The position numbers and the translations under genes were made by a program. DNA of 64,000 nt from assembly GCF_008831285.2 (NCBI RefSeq), contig NC_045138.2, positions 35,703,115 to 35,767,114 on the forward strand. The letters are read 5' to 3'. Below the pieces are notes generated by a model. The model had not been told where the DNA came from, made no database searches, and was given only the letters and a program-made list of their open reading frames with translations. The stretch comes from Nymphaea colorata. Taxonomy: Eukaryota > Streptophyta > Magnoliopsida > Nymphaeales > Nymphaeaceae. Positions 37,901-48,693 of this stretch are shown here, in pieces. The number at the start of each line of letters is the position of its first letter. Position 1 is the stretch's first letter.

Positions 37901-40900
37901 ACGTTTTAATGTTTTTAATGTTTTAGTAAGTCTTTTGGATTTTGATGAATGTTTCTATTATTGAAAACTCAAATTTTCGTGATTTTTTTATGTTTTTTAA
38001 TTTTTTGCACTCCAGAAACTTTCCTGATAAAAGCAAATTTTCTGTCTAGTATCTGTGAAACGCCTTGCCAACAGGAACCCAAGAACATACTTATGAATGG
38101 GTATTTGTAATTTCTCAAACATTTGGAATTCACGTTTAAGTACATACAAGTTGGGTGGTTGGTAGATGTCTCAATATTATATGTGTGATAATATTTGAGT
38201 ATCTAGTTTGGGATGCATCCTGGAAAGCAATCCGTTGCTTGTTTCAGAGGGACATGGCATGCTGTATGACATGTTGATCTCAATAGAAACTAGAAAGTGT
38301 GGCTGCTGTGACTCATCTTTTCCTTATACTTTCAGGAAATCAACAGGAGTCAACCTTGGCAAATGAACTGCAGGAGCAGGAAAACATTTTGAGGCAATGT
38401 ATTGCACAGCTTCAAAATACTGAAGCGACAAGGACTGCTCTAGTTGCTCAGTTGAAGGAAGCATTACAGGACCAGGTTAACTTAGACAATTATTTTTGCA
38501 TACCTGAGAAATTTTGAAGTTGCGTTGATTAATTTTATGAGGTCCTGTACAAACTATTCTAATACGTTGTATGTAAAATTGTAAATTTTCCTTTTCTCAG
38601 GAGTCAAAACTGGAGCTTATTAGAACTCAGTTGCAAGTAAGTGAAGTTTCTTATTTTTCTTTTTTCTTTTATGGAAAATTGGAGGTTGTGCAAGAATTGG
38701 TTGGCCAACAGAGATATGCATTCATCCCAAATGTAACATATGTGGAAATAACTTGGAAGTAGCCTCATATTTAATAAATTTGAAGAGAATTTAGTGCATG
38801 TATGCCTGTCTCTAGTTTCTGCTTACTACTTTTATCTTGGTCTATAACCTGAGAGCTGCCAAACCTGGTGCTTGGGTCAGTTTTGTCTGGGCCAGTTTGA
38901 GTATATTCATCATGCTAAGAAGAATCTGTGGGTGTACTTGCAAATGTTGTTTATGGAAGTAATCTCATATCCAAAAATCTCGAGAATTGTGTCCATATAT
39001 GCCTGGCCCTACTTACTACCTTCAGCTTGATCCATGACCCTTTTAAATGTTAAATTTAAGCCTATTATGGGACAGGTTTTGTAATCTGCCGGAGCTGGTC
39101 TGCTTAAGTCAGTTTTGGCTGGGTCAAATTTCAAGTTTGCATATGTTTTACTTTATGCTAAGCAGAAGTTGTGGTTATATTTCTGAATGTTGTTTACCAA
39201 AAAATATGATCTATCTAAAAACATCTTGCATTGTCCCAAATATCATTCTTAAATTTTTATCAGCAAGGTTTTCATGAGTATTTTCTCGAGAAACCTGAAA
39301 AAAATCAAATAATATATAAAATATATAAAATCAATTTGGAATCATCAGTTTTTGCTAATTTTTTTACAATATTTTCATGATATTTTTTGTCTTCGTGATA
39401 TTTTCAAGATGTCATTTTTTTGTTTTCCCTTGTTTTTCCATTTTTTTATTTTTACCATGAAAAAACTTTGATTTGTGATAGTGTGCATCATCACCAATAT
39501 TATCACATTTACATTGAGAATGCAGATGTTTGCAGATCTTTCTTCGCATGCTAATTGTATCTAATCATTCTAGAGATTTGATCGTGACATATCTAATCCT
39601 CTCTAATGAATGCATTTTCTTATAAGAAGACAAGTTTGATAGTGATTATGGGAAAATCATATGTAGGTTTAGATCCTTCCTCTCACTTGATGCGGGCTGC
39701 AGAAAAAAGAACCATGATGTGTGCAAGGCTGGCCCAGACATAGGTTGAACTTTTTCTCATATCTTGTGCGCATGTGGTATAGTAGTACAACAATGAGAGA
39801 TATTAATTCAGATTAGTGACTTTATTTTTGTAATACCCCATAAGTTGAGTCTCGTATTGAAGATTGTAAGGGATCTTCAAGAGCTTATAAAGGAAAGGGG
39901 GGGGGGGGGTCATTAATGAAATGTTTGTCTTGGTTCCTAGCATTTTTAAGGTTTGAGCCAAAACTGCTAGGAGGCAGGTTGGGATCCACCAAACCAGGGG
40001 CCCGAGCCCAGGAGTGGGTCGGGTTGTTACAGTGGTATCAGAGCCGGTTCAATACACGGACATAAGGTCCCACACGCGCTGACGCGTGTGTCTTAAGGGA
40101 GGTAGATTGTAACACCCCATAAGTTTAGTCATGTATTGTAGATTGTGAGGGATCTTCAAGGGCTTATAAAGAGGGGCCATTAATGAGATGATTGTCCTGA
40201 TTCCTAGCCTTTTTCAAGCTGAAGCCGAAACTGCTATGGGGGCGGGTTGGGATCCGCCGAACCAGGGGCCCGAGCCCAATAGTGGGTCGGGTTGTTACAG
40301 TGGTATCAGAGCCGGTTCAACACTCGGACCAGGGGTCCCACACGCGCTGACGCATGTGCCTTAAAAGGGGTGGATTGTAACACCCTGTTGACATATGTTG
40401 TATTTGGGTCACCTATTCAGGTCTGGATTTGGACCCGATCCAGTGTGTTACTGTTATGACCTTACTTAATCTGTGTAAACCCTAATTTCGGTGTGTTAAT
40501 GAAATTCTAAGAGAGAGAGTGTTTGGCTGTTAGTGGGCACCAGTCCTCCTCATGGTTTTTTCCCTCTTGTTGAGGGGTTTTCCACGTTACATCGTGTTCA
40601 TCTCTTTGTCTTTATTTTTACATGGTATCAAAGCCAGGTTGGTTCTGATTTCTCTATTGAGCTCGTGTTGGAAGAAAGTTCGTGTTCTCACTGTGCAGAT
40701 TGGATTGGATATCCCTTCTCACTGTTTGGGTGAGTATTTCCTGTCGCCCGGCCTTGCTTGCTGCCGTGAAGTTCCGGCGTCCTCCTGCTGCTTGCATCGC
40801 TCTCACGACTGACATCGCTCGACGCGTTTATGCCTTGATATCACCTGACGCTCTCACGCCCGATGCTCTTTGTCTAACGTCGCCCGCTCCTTAGTCCTGT

Positions 40901-43900
40901 TGCTTCTTCTCCCGACGGTTTCAGTGCTCTCACGCCTACTGCATCTTCTGGCTGTCGTCCCCAACGTCTGCAGCTTCTCACGTTCTGGTCAGCGTCGTCT
41001 AGCATCGCCGGTCTGAGGTGCCCATTCTGTTCCTGTTTTTCCTGCACCATCCAACGCCGTCTACTTTATCCAGTGCCACCAACGTCGCTGGTTTCTTCCA
41101 GAGCTGCCCGTTCTCTCTGCCCAGTGCCGTCAGTGCTACTGTCTGCTCTGCCCAGTGTCGCCTGCCCTCCTAGCACTGTCTGCTCTGCTTTCTTGTGTTG
41201 CCATCGACTGAACAATCTTGCCGTTAACACCACAGAAGTTTGCTCGCCGCCTCCTTCGTCGTGTCTCTGCCGTTGCCAGGTTTCTCCACCGTGTACCCTG
41301 TTTTCTTTGTGTCTGCCACCTCTTTACAGTTGCTCTCTTGTTTTGTCGTGTGCATTCGTTCTCTTGTTGCTGTGTTGAACCTTGATAATGGCAGAGTCAA
41401 CTTCATCTACTGTCAATATGGGCCAGGCTGATGTTGTGGCCTCTAGAACTGAAAATGTCCCAATTCAAGTCACTACCATTCGCCTCACCAAGGAAAATTA
41501 CCTTCAATGGTCTCCTGCCATCACTATGGGGATCGTTAGTCGGGGCCGAATCGCCTATGTAAATGGGAGGAAGGTTGAACCTGTTGAGACTAGTGCTTCC
41601 TGGGGCACTTGGTTTCTTGAGGACAACCAAGTTAAAACTTGGATTGTCAATTATGTATCCTTCGATATTCAAATCCTCATCCTTCGTAAGAGGACCACGA
41701 GAGATATGTGGGTTATCTTAGAACACATGTATGGCCAGAAGAAGAAAATTGTTCGAGTGTATCAACTGATGAAAGATGTCTATGCACTTCGGCAAGGGGA
41801 TCTCTTTGTGGCAGACTTTTATGCAGCGTTGAAGTTCAAATGGGAGGAACTTGACTACTATTCTGATGGTACTTGGAATTGCCCCCAAGACCAAGTACGT
41901 CTTGTAGCCAAAGAATGGAAAAATAGGGTATTCTTATTCTTAGCGGGATTGAATGATGACTTTGAAGGTATAAGGAGTCAAATCCTTAATTCAGAAGAAT
42001 TGGTTAGTATTGAAGATGTCCACTCCCGTGTTGAAGCTGAAGAGCCAAGGCGTCTAATTATAAATGGGAGAAAGGGGGATCATACCTCACATAACGATCA
42101 TACCTCACATAACGAAAGGTCTGCTTTGGTTAGCTGTGCTCCTATGGGAGTTGCTTGACCTACTCGAAAATGTACGCACTACAAGAAAACAGGTCATACC
42201 ATGGAGTTTTGTTAGGACCTGCATCCTGAAAAGAAGAATAGTAGGGGGAGGTCTTCTAGTGGGAAGAAACTTGCTTCTGATGTTGCCAACTCTAGTGGAG
42301 AGAAAGCTTATATCTCTGCTGAACAGATTTGTGAGCTTCGTGCTTATCTGAGTTGGATTGATGTTGGTCAGGTCGAAGCGGTAGATGATGTGAAAGTTAA
42401 CCATGCTCTTGTGATTTCTGGAGAAAAAGGTAATTCTTGTATGGGAGAATGGATTGTTGACAGTGGTGCCATCCACCACATGACTGACAATCCTAAGCTC
42501 TTCCATGAGTATAAGTTCTCATCAAGAAAGGAACGTATTTCTCTTGCCGATGGTTCCTTTATCTATGTAGCGGGAAAAGGGAGTCTTTCTTTGTTAAACA
42601 AATTTTTAGTGCATGGTGCCTTACATGTTCCTCATCTTCCTTTGAATCTTTTGTCTGTCAGCAAGATTACAAAGGAGTTGAATTGTGAACTCATATTTTC
42701 TGCAAATCGTTGTGTTTTGCAGGACTTGGTGACAGGGAAGAGGATTGGGATTGGTTTGGTGTCTGAAGGCTTATATCGACTTCCCATCCGTGTGGCCACA
42801 ATTCTTATGACAGCAGTTAGCAGGATAAAGAAGAAGAGAAAAGATTGTCTTCAGTTACTTTTGTATTGGCATGAACGCATTGGGCATCTCCCTTTTGGGA
42901 TTTTGAAACAGTTATTTCCTGATTTATGTTCTAGTTTGGACATATCTATGTTATCTTGTGATGTTTGTCAGTTTGCTAAACATGTTAGGGCTTCATACCT
43001 TGTTTCTAACAGTCGTGCTAATGAAGTTTTTTTCTTGATTCATTGTGATGTGTGGGGGCCTTCAGGAATTAATATTCGTTGTGGTTTTTAGTATTTTATA
43101 ACCTTTATGGATGATTACTCAAGGAGTACCTTTGTTTACCTGTTAAAAGACTGTAGTGAAGTGCCTCATGTCATAGAGACCTTCATTCTTCTTGTGGAGA
43201 CCTAATATGGTAGTTCTGTTAAGACCTTTCGGTCTGATAAGGCTCGTGAGTATGTATGTCAAGCTGTTGAAGATTTCTTTCGAAAAAGGGGGATTGTTTA
43301 TGAAACATCCTGTAGTTATACCCCTCCACAAAATGGGGTAACTGAGAGGAAAAATCGTCAGTTACTCAATGTCACCAGGGCCCTCTTGTTTCAAAGGAAT
43401 CTTCCAAAACAATATTGGGGTGATGCGGTTCTCACTAGTGCATATCTGATTAATCGTATGCCTAGTCGTGTATTAAATGGGCAGACTCCCCACTCTATAC
43501 TTCCAGGGAGTCGTCAACCCTTTTTCCTTCCACCTCGTGTCTTTGGATGTGTTTGCTTTATTCATGATCACAGTCCTCATGTTAAAAAACTTGATCCGAG
43601 GTCAATTAAGGGTGTTTTTGTTGGATATTCTCCTACTCAAAAGGGGTATAAGTGTTTTGATCCTACCACTGGTCGAGTTTATGTTACCAAGGATGTCACT
43701 TTCTTGGAACATGTCTCTTACTTTTGTGAGAATCCTCTTCAGTTGGAGAGGTCTATGTCAAGGGAAGAGTATTCTTTGGGTCAAGAAATTCAATTTACAT
43801 ATTTCTTGGAGTACAGGCGAGAAGAGAGTCCACCAATTGTTGAGGTGCTTGAACATGAGAGTTCGTACTCTAGGCGAAGAGTTCGTACAGTAAGGTGACT

Positions 43901-46900
43901 GATGGTGACAATTCTACTCCTAATCCCAATTCTACTTCTTCCCTGAATGACCCAAGTCGTGCTCAGAAGAAATCTGTTGAGGAAAACATTCAGACAGAAA
44001 CTGTTCAGACAGAAACTGAAAAAAAGGAGCTTCCCATTGCCTTGAGAAAGGGTGTCAGGTCATATACTCAACACCCTATTGGTAACTTTGTGTCATATTC
44101 TAGATTGAGCACCGATTACAAATGTTTTGTATCATCTCTTTCTTTGGCTATGATTCCCAGGACTGTTGTAGAGGCTCAAGGTGATCCCCAAGTCGACTCA
44201 TGCTATGCAAGAAGAGATGGAAACCTTGAGCAGAAACCAGACATGAAAGTGGTAGAGATCCCTGAAGCGGCTCATCTGGTTGGATCTAAGTGGGTCTACA
44301 CCATTAAGTACAAACCAAATGAGAATATTGAGAGGTACAAAGCTCGCCTGGTTGCCAAGGGGTTTAGTTAGAAATATGGGATTGACTACTTGGAGACGTT
44401 TGCTCTTGTTGCGAAGATGAAGACTGTTAGAGTTATTATTTCTCTAGCAGTGTTGAAGGAGTGGAAGATGTGCCAACTTGACATTAAGAATGCTTTTCTC
44501 AACGGAGATCTTGAACAAGAAGTGTATATGTGTATGCCCCCAGGATATGAGAAACCAAGAAAATGTTGAAATCGGGAAGTGTATATGTATATGGGCTCAA
44601 GCAGTCTCCCCGAGCATGGTTTGAACGTCTTAGACTTGTAATGAAAAAACATGGCTACAACCATACTCTGTTTGTAAAGAGGAAGGAGGGTAAGGTTTCT
44701 CTTTTGTTAGTCTATGTTGATGATATGATTGTTACAGGTAATGATGAAGATGAGATAACAAGATTAAAGGGTTTATTGGCTGCTGAATTTGATCTCAAGG
44801 ACGTTGGCAAACTAAGATATTTTCTTGGTATTGAAATTTCTAGATTAGGTACGATCCTTGTTCTAAATCAAAGGAAGTATACCCTGGCTTTACTGAAGGA
44901 GACAGAAAAACTAGGGTGTAGACCGGCTTCTACTTCTCTAGATGTTGGACACAAACTCAGTATTAAGGATGGATAAACCTCTTTGTGAAGAAGCTAACGG
45001 GAGGCATCAACGTCTGGTTGGAAGATTGATCTACCTCACTCTGACTAGACCTGATATCACCTTTGTCGTAAATGTGACGAGTCAGTTCATGCACGCGCCT
45101 ACAGATACTCACTTGAAGGTTGTCGACAGAATCTTGTGTTACTTGAAGAGGAATCCTGGCAAGGGGCTTCTATATGTGAAACAAGGGTCGATTGAGATTG
45201 AAGGGTATTCAGATGCAGACTGGGTAGACTGTATTGATATTAGAAGATCTACTTCAGGGTACTGCGTCTACTTGGGGGGAAATCTTATTGTTTGGAGGAG
45301 CAAGAGACAAGATGTTTGTTCCCGCTCAAGTGCAGAGGCTGAATATAAGGTTGGAGTGTCAGAATTACTATGGCTGAAAGTATTACTGATTGATATTGGG
45401 ATAGAGACTGAAGGACCTATAAAGTTGTACTGTGATAACAAGTCTGCAATCAATCCGGCCAACAACCCTGTGTTACATGGCCAAATAAAGCATGTCGAGA
45501 TTGACTGTCACTTCATCCGGGAGAGAATTGATGCCAGAGAGTTGATTCTACCATATATGAAATCTGAAGACTAAACTACTGATGTTCTGATTAAAGCCTT
45601 ACCTATGACTCAGTTTGAGAGAAATGTATCAAGTTGAACATGTTTGATATGTATGCCCAACTTGAGGGGGATTGTTGACATATGTTGTATTTGGGTCACC
45701 TATTCGGGTCTAGATCTAGACCCGTTCCAGTGTGTTACTGTTATGGCCCTACTTAACCTGTGTAAAGCGTAATTTTGGTGTGTTAATGGAATTCTAAGAA
45801 AGAGAGTGTCTAGCTGCTAGTGGGCACCAGTCCTCCTCACCTGTGGTTTTTTCCCTCTCGTTGAGGGGTTTTCCACGTTACATCGTGTTCATCTATTTGT
45901 CTTTATTTCTACACACCCCATAAGTTTAGTCCCTTATTGAAGATTGTAAGGGATCTTCAAGGACTTATAAAGGCGGGGGTCATTGATGAGATGATTGTCC
46001 TGGTTCCTAGCCTTTTTGAGGCCGGAGCCGAAACTGCTAGGGGGCGGGTTGGGATCCGCCAAACCAGGGCCCGAGCCCACGAGTGGGTTGTGTTGTTACA
46101 ATTTTTTCGTTTTTTGAGAAACAAAAGCCAGCATGGAGATTTGAAGTTGGATTAAAGTTATTGAGAATGGAAGTTTGTCAAACTCGTACCAGATCTTCAA
46201 AAGAGGATCAAGAGAGGATATTATGTGTCCTTGTTTCTTTTTCTTGCATCTGAACCTCTTTCAGTTAGAGGCCCTATCTGACACCAATATGCTTGTTATA
46301 GTTATATGAAGCATCATCTTTTTGTACCAGTCAACGTTAGTTTGATGGTCTCAATATATGATAGTTTAGCAAAGGAATTGTTCTGGTCAATAGGTTATTT
46401 CATGTAGTATAGAATCTATAGATCAGTATATACTGAATATCATAGTCACAAATATTGTTTTCACATTTTAAATGGTGAAGTTTTCCTCGGCAAACTTTAA
46501 AAAAAGGGAAAAATACAAAATAATTTAAAAATTAAAAAATCTTACACATTAGGAAAAAATAAAATAGATGAGAAACTAACAAGACAACATCAAAAAATAA
46601 GTAGATAAGGAAAAAATAAAAATTAGAAAATGGAAACAAGCAATTGGCATTAGAAAACATGACAAAATGCCTAAAATGAAAAAAGGAAAGAATGTGACAA
46701 AAAAGCGATTTTTTCGATTTGGTGCTTTTTCCAAAAAGAAAAGATGGCATTTTTTTGCCTTTTTTAGACTGATTTATTTTTTGCGTTTTTTTTTAAATGT
46801 GTTTTTTGTGACTATGCTGAATATTAAAGAACATGAGGTGAGATGAAAGCTGAGTAACATTTGTCACACCTGAGTTGGTAATGGACAAATGACAATTTGC

Positions 46901-48693
46901 TTTCTTTCTTGTTGAATCATTGTTAGAATTATATCCTATGTCGCATGGGTGCTTCTAAATGAATGCCGCACCCTTGTCGCACGTGCTGGTGCTTGTCCAA
47001 CACAGCACATTCGGTTCGGTCAAGCCGAACCGGGTCGAAATTGACCATTTTAAATGTGCTTATAGCTAAATTATCTTTAATACAAAAAATTATATGTAAA
47101 TATAAATAAATAAGGCTACTAAACAGTTAAATAACTATGTAATAAATGATGTATATACATACACACATATATATACAACCTCGCCGCACCCGCACCTAAT
47201 TCTTTTGAAAGATTGGCCTGTCCGCACCCCCACCCGCACCCTGCACTCAGGTGACATATATTACAGCTTATTGATTGTTGATTATTGGTTTGTTTTTGGG
47301 CTATATATATATTTTACATCCTTCACCAGCATCCACACCCATACCTCGCACTGTGTGATATAGGAGGAATCATCAACAAAAATTAAATTTTCACCCCGTT
47401 TATGATTCTTTCCTTTTTATGAGTACTTGATGGAACTATGTGGAGATTATATGGTGATCCTGAAAGAAGGTAATCATTTGGATTCTGTTTCCTAGATGAT
47501 AGCTGCTGATGTTTTGTCTGGATGGCTATGTGAGAGTCTTTGGCTTGTAGTATGCCTGTTCTAATTTCCTCTTCCTGGAACTGAAGTTGCTGTGTGTTTA
47601 CTTTGGTCGTTTGCTGCTATAATAGAATCCTAATATGTATATTAGGTGGGATTAGAATGTTAAACCTTTATCTTAATACGTTCTTTACTCGTGAAAACTT
47701 CCTAGGTAGGGGACATAAGCATGGCAATTTTCTCCATTTCCTCAGGTTGAGGTCTTCAGCTGCAGTCTGTCAAAATGTTCACATCTTTATGTGCTTGACT
47801 TGAAACCCAACGAGTATTGCCATCACTGACATGTGCTTTCTGTCGTTATTTGGCAGGTCGCACAAGCCCAAGCTGAACAAGCAAAAGCTATGCAGCAACA
47901 GTTGCTTGCTGGACCCGCTTGTGGTCCGCCTGAATTACCTTCTACTGTTGAACCTAAACAAGCTCAAGCACAGATTGCAACAACCACAGCCATCTCCAGT
48001 GCTACCCATCCACATCAGCCAGTGCCATCTCAACCACTCACTTCTTCAGTGGACATGAAAATGACTTCTGAAGAACAAAAGAAAACTGCTGCTGCTGTTG
48101 CGGCAGAAGTTGCTGCCAAGTTAGCAGCGTCAACATCCTCAGCTCAGATGCTCACATCTGTTTTCTCCTCTCTTGCTGCTGAAGAAGCCGCATCCATGAA
48201 CTTTGGTTTGAAAACCAGCAGCTTTGGTCCAAGCAGCTTCCCAGCTGATAAAAGACCAAAATTGGAGAAGCCCATGATGGTTACCGACACAACTAGTTCT
48301 TATGTTTCTCACTACCAGCAGCAACAGGGTGGTTCTCTTGCACAAGTCCCAGGCCAGGTGTCAACAAGTAGTTTGCAGCCTTCGCCTTTTCCACCACTTC
48401 CACCGTTGCCACCACCTGCTATACAGCAACAGTATGTGCAAGCAAGTGGTATGATGGTGGGGATGCCGTATATGTATAGTGGCAACAGTTTACCCCCCCA
48501 ACCGCCATTGCCTCCACAAATGGCGGTGGCAAAATCTGGTTCCACACAGATGCAACAACCAGCCCCACAGCAGCAGCAGCAGCAACAACAACAACAACAA
48601 CAACATGGTGTTATTCCTGGTTATTACCAGGCACCAAATGCTAGTTTCTATACGCAAGGTGGTACACAACCAACTCAAGCCGTGCCTCGGTAG
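32037..48693 (+). CDS. CID-domain RNA polymerase II CTD-binding protein (RPRD1/Rtt103-like)
   Basis: Seven coding exons join in phase: 32037-32112, 33221-33468, 35119-35274, 35434-35590, 38336-38475, 38601-38636 and 47857-48693, giving 549 residues. Residues 1-135 form a CID (CTD-interacting domain). It starts [20 protein letters not shown] and includes [19 protein letters not shown] and [20 protein letters not shown], the hallmarks of the RPRD/Rtt103/Pcf11 group. A coiled coil follows at about 217-288 ([19 protein letters not shown], then a [13 protein letters not shown] stretch), as in RPRD1. The C-terminal exon is low complexity: Ala-rich helix, Pro-rich runs and twelve Gln in a row. Relatives bind the phosphorylated polymerase II tail and act in transcription termination and CTD dephosphorylation in the nucleus. 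For exon 4 I chose the donor at 35591 (gtaagg) over one at 35614 because only it keeps phase. The last intron, 9,220 bases, holds a nested retrotransposon. Confidence 0.92.
34649..34712. repeat. Near-perfect 28 bp inverted repeat with 9-base loop
   Basis: The left arm (34649-34677) and right arm (34685-34712) pair over about 28 bases with one bulge and one mismatch around the loop ccagataca. Both arms contain ggacagttccaac or its complement. It lies in intron 2 of the CID gene, next to an AG-rich tract. It could be a foldback fragment of a transposon or a small hairpin RNA source. Confidence 0.75.
34931..34996. repeat. Compound CT / TA / CA microsatellite
   Basis: In intron 2 of the CID gene, a CT-rich tract is followed by about eleven TA and then about ten CA dinucleotides. 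It creates spurious frames on both strands. Confidence 0.95.
36350..36688. mobile_element. MITE-like element in CID intron 4
   Basis: The left end (catgggtgcgggtacggtac) and the right end, read in reverse complement (gtacgtgggtacaacgacac then gggtatgcggtacgg), form imperfect terminal inverted repeats rich in GGGTRCGG-type motifs. The AT-rich interior of about 250 bases has no coding capacity. A related but more decayed element lies at 46932-47265. Superfamily and target-site duplication are not resolved. Confidence 0.5.
38786..39210. repeat. Diverged ~230-240 bp direct duplication in CID intron 6
   Basis: The segment with ctgggccagtttgagtat (about 38889) and catgctaagaagaatctgtg is echoed at about 39119-39175 by ctgggtcaaatttcaagttt and tatgctaagcagaagttgtg, in the same order and spacing. 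It is old and carries no coding sequence. Confidence 0.6.
39829..40031 (+). mobile_element. TRIM-like element, LTR 1
   Basis: The first of three related ~190-200 base repeats, running from TGTAATACCCC to GGGTTGTTACA. The preceding five bases are ATTTT (39824-39828), identical to the five bases after LTR 3 (46101-46105), which is a target-site duplication for the whole element. It contains a run of thirteen G around 39898-39910. Confidence 0.85.
40032..40107 (+). mobile_element. TRIM-like element, internal domain 1 with primer-binding site
   Basis: This 76-base segment between LTR 1 and LTR 2 opens with gtggtatcagagccggttca, which contains TGGTATCAGAGC, the usual complement of initiator tRNA-Met. 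It has no coding capacity, as expected for a TRIM (terminal-repeat retrotransposon in miniature). Confidence 0.85.
40108..40299 (+). mobile_element. TRIM-like element, LTR 2
   Basis: The second LTR, TGTAACACCCC to GGGTTGTTACA, lacks the poly-G run of LTR 1 and differs from it at many sites. It is immediately followed by a second 76-base internal domain (40300-40375) with the same primer-binding motif. The element therefore has three LTRs and two internal domains in tandem. Confidence 0.85.
40300..40375 (+). mobile_element. TRIM-like element, internal domain 2
   Basis: The same length as internal domain 1 and clearly homologous to it (cacacgcgctgacgc core shared). It starts with the same tRNA-complementary motif and ends at the TG of LTR 3. 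Confidence 0.85.
40376..40385 (+). mobile_element. TRIM-like element, LTR 3, first ten bases
   Basis: TGTAACACCC, cut off by the Copia insertion. The rest of LTR 3 resumes at 45919 after the duplicated CACCC. Removing the Copia and one CACCC restores a continuous LTR collinear with LTR 2. Confidence 0.85.
40386..40622 (+). repeat. Copia 5' LTR (237 bp)
   Basis: Differs from the 3' LTR at about 19 aligned positions (my count) plus one 4-base indel, roughly 8 percent. This indicates an old insertion. Confidence 0.93.
40623..40640 (+). other. Copia primer-binding site
   Basis: tggtatcaaagccaggtt follows the 5' LTR directly and is complementary to the 3' end of plant initiator tRNA-Met apart from one base. 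Confidence 0.85.
40641..41387 (+). other. Copia untranslated leader
   Basis: About 750 bases between the primer-binding site and gag, GC-richer than the surroundings and with many CGCTC/CTGCC-type words. Short overlapping frames here look spurious. Confidence 0.6.
41388..42158 (+). pseudogene. Copia gag (capsid) region, truncated by stop
   Basis: The frame starts [13 protein letters not shown], after which the typical Copia gag N-terminus appears ([12 protein letters not shown]..., about residues 33-44) and a segment resembling the UBN2-type gag domain. It ends at a TGA (42156-42158). The same frame continues after it with the remains of a zinc knuckle ([15 protein letters not shown]) whose second cysteine position is changed, and another stop near 42212. 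Confidence 0.85.
42390..43898 (+). pseudogene. Copia protease and integrase region, broken
   Basis: In the same frame as gag. The aspartic protease appears as [12 protein letters not shown] (about 42450), then the pre-integrase zinc-binding region (WHERIGHLP ... CDVCQFAKH) and the integrase core start ([10 protein letters not shown]). Stops fall at 43089-43091 and about 43203. The integrase C-terminal part resumes at 43386 ([20 protein letters not shown], then [20 protein letters not shown]) and ends at TGA 43896-43898, where the frame shifts. Confidence 0.85.
43895..45574 (+). pseudogene. Copia reverse transcriptase and RNase H region, broken
   Basis: The reverse transcriptase N-terminal part ([21 protein letters not shown]) ends at TAG 44369-44371. 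Its continuation ([20 protein letters not shown]) runs to about 44560, where a deletion and frameshift occur. The next frame has [14 protein letters not shown] and the catalytic YVDD (about 44714). Another shift near 44960 leads to the RNase H part with [20 protein letters not shown] and SSAEAEY. At least two further inactivating events are visible. Confidence 0.88.
45661..45672 (+). other. Copia polypurine tract
   Basis: cttgagggggat lies immediately before the 3' LTR, as expected for the plus-strand primer. Confidence 0.8.
45673..45913 (+). repeat. Copia 3' LTR (241 bp)
   Basis: Starts TGTTGACATATG and ends TTTCTACA. It carries four extra bases (in ctcacctgtgg) relative to the 5' LTR. Confidence 0.93.
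45919..46100 (+). mobile_element. TRIM-like element, remainder of LTR 3
   Basis: Continues collinearly with LTR 2 from cataagtttag to ttgttaca and is followed by ATTTT, the target-site duplication matching 39824-39828. Confidence 0.85.
46932..47265. mobile_element. Decayed MITE-like element in CID intron 6
   Basis: Starts near cgcatgggtgctt and ends with gccgcacccgcacc... and ccgcaccctgcactcaggtg, an imperfect complement. It resembles the element at 36350-36688 in its end composition. The interior is AT-rich and non-coding. Confidence 0.4.

Larger units (their letters stand above)
40386..45913 (+). mobile_element. Full-length but dead Ty1-copia retrotransposon
   Basis: 5,528 bases with LTRs at both ends, each starting TGTTGACATATG and ending TACA, flanked by a perfect CACCC target-site duplication (40381-40385 and 45914-45918). 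After the 5' LTR comes a primer-binding site, tggtatcaaagccaggtt (40623), and before the 3' LTR a polypurine tract (cttgagggggat, 45661-45672). Domain order is gag, protease, integrase, reverse transcriptase, RNase H, which is the Copia order. It lies in the sense orientation within the last intron of the CID gene and inside LTR 3 of the TRIM-like element. Several stops and frameshifts make it non-autonomous. Confidence 0.95.

Noticed and set aside
39829..40299. Cassandra-type TRIM with 5S rRNA-like LTR
   Set aside because: The LTR start resembles Cassandra in general form, but I could not find the 5S A-box and C-box words expected inside a Cassandra LTR.
40533..41431. Several overlapping frames in the Copia leader
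   Set aside because: They lie between the primer-binding site and gag, overlap in different phases and match no known domain. GC-rich leader sequence explains them.
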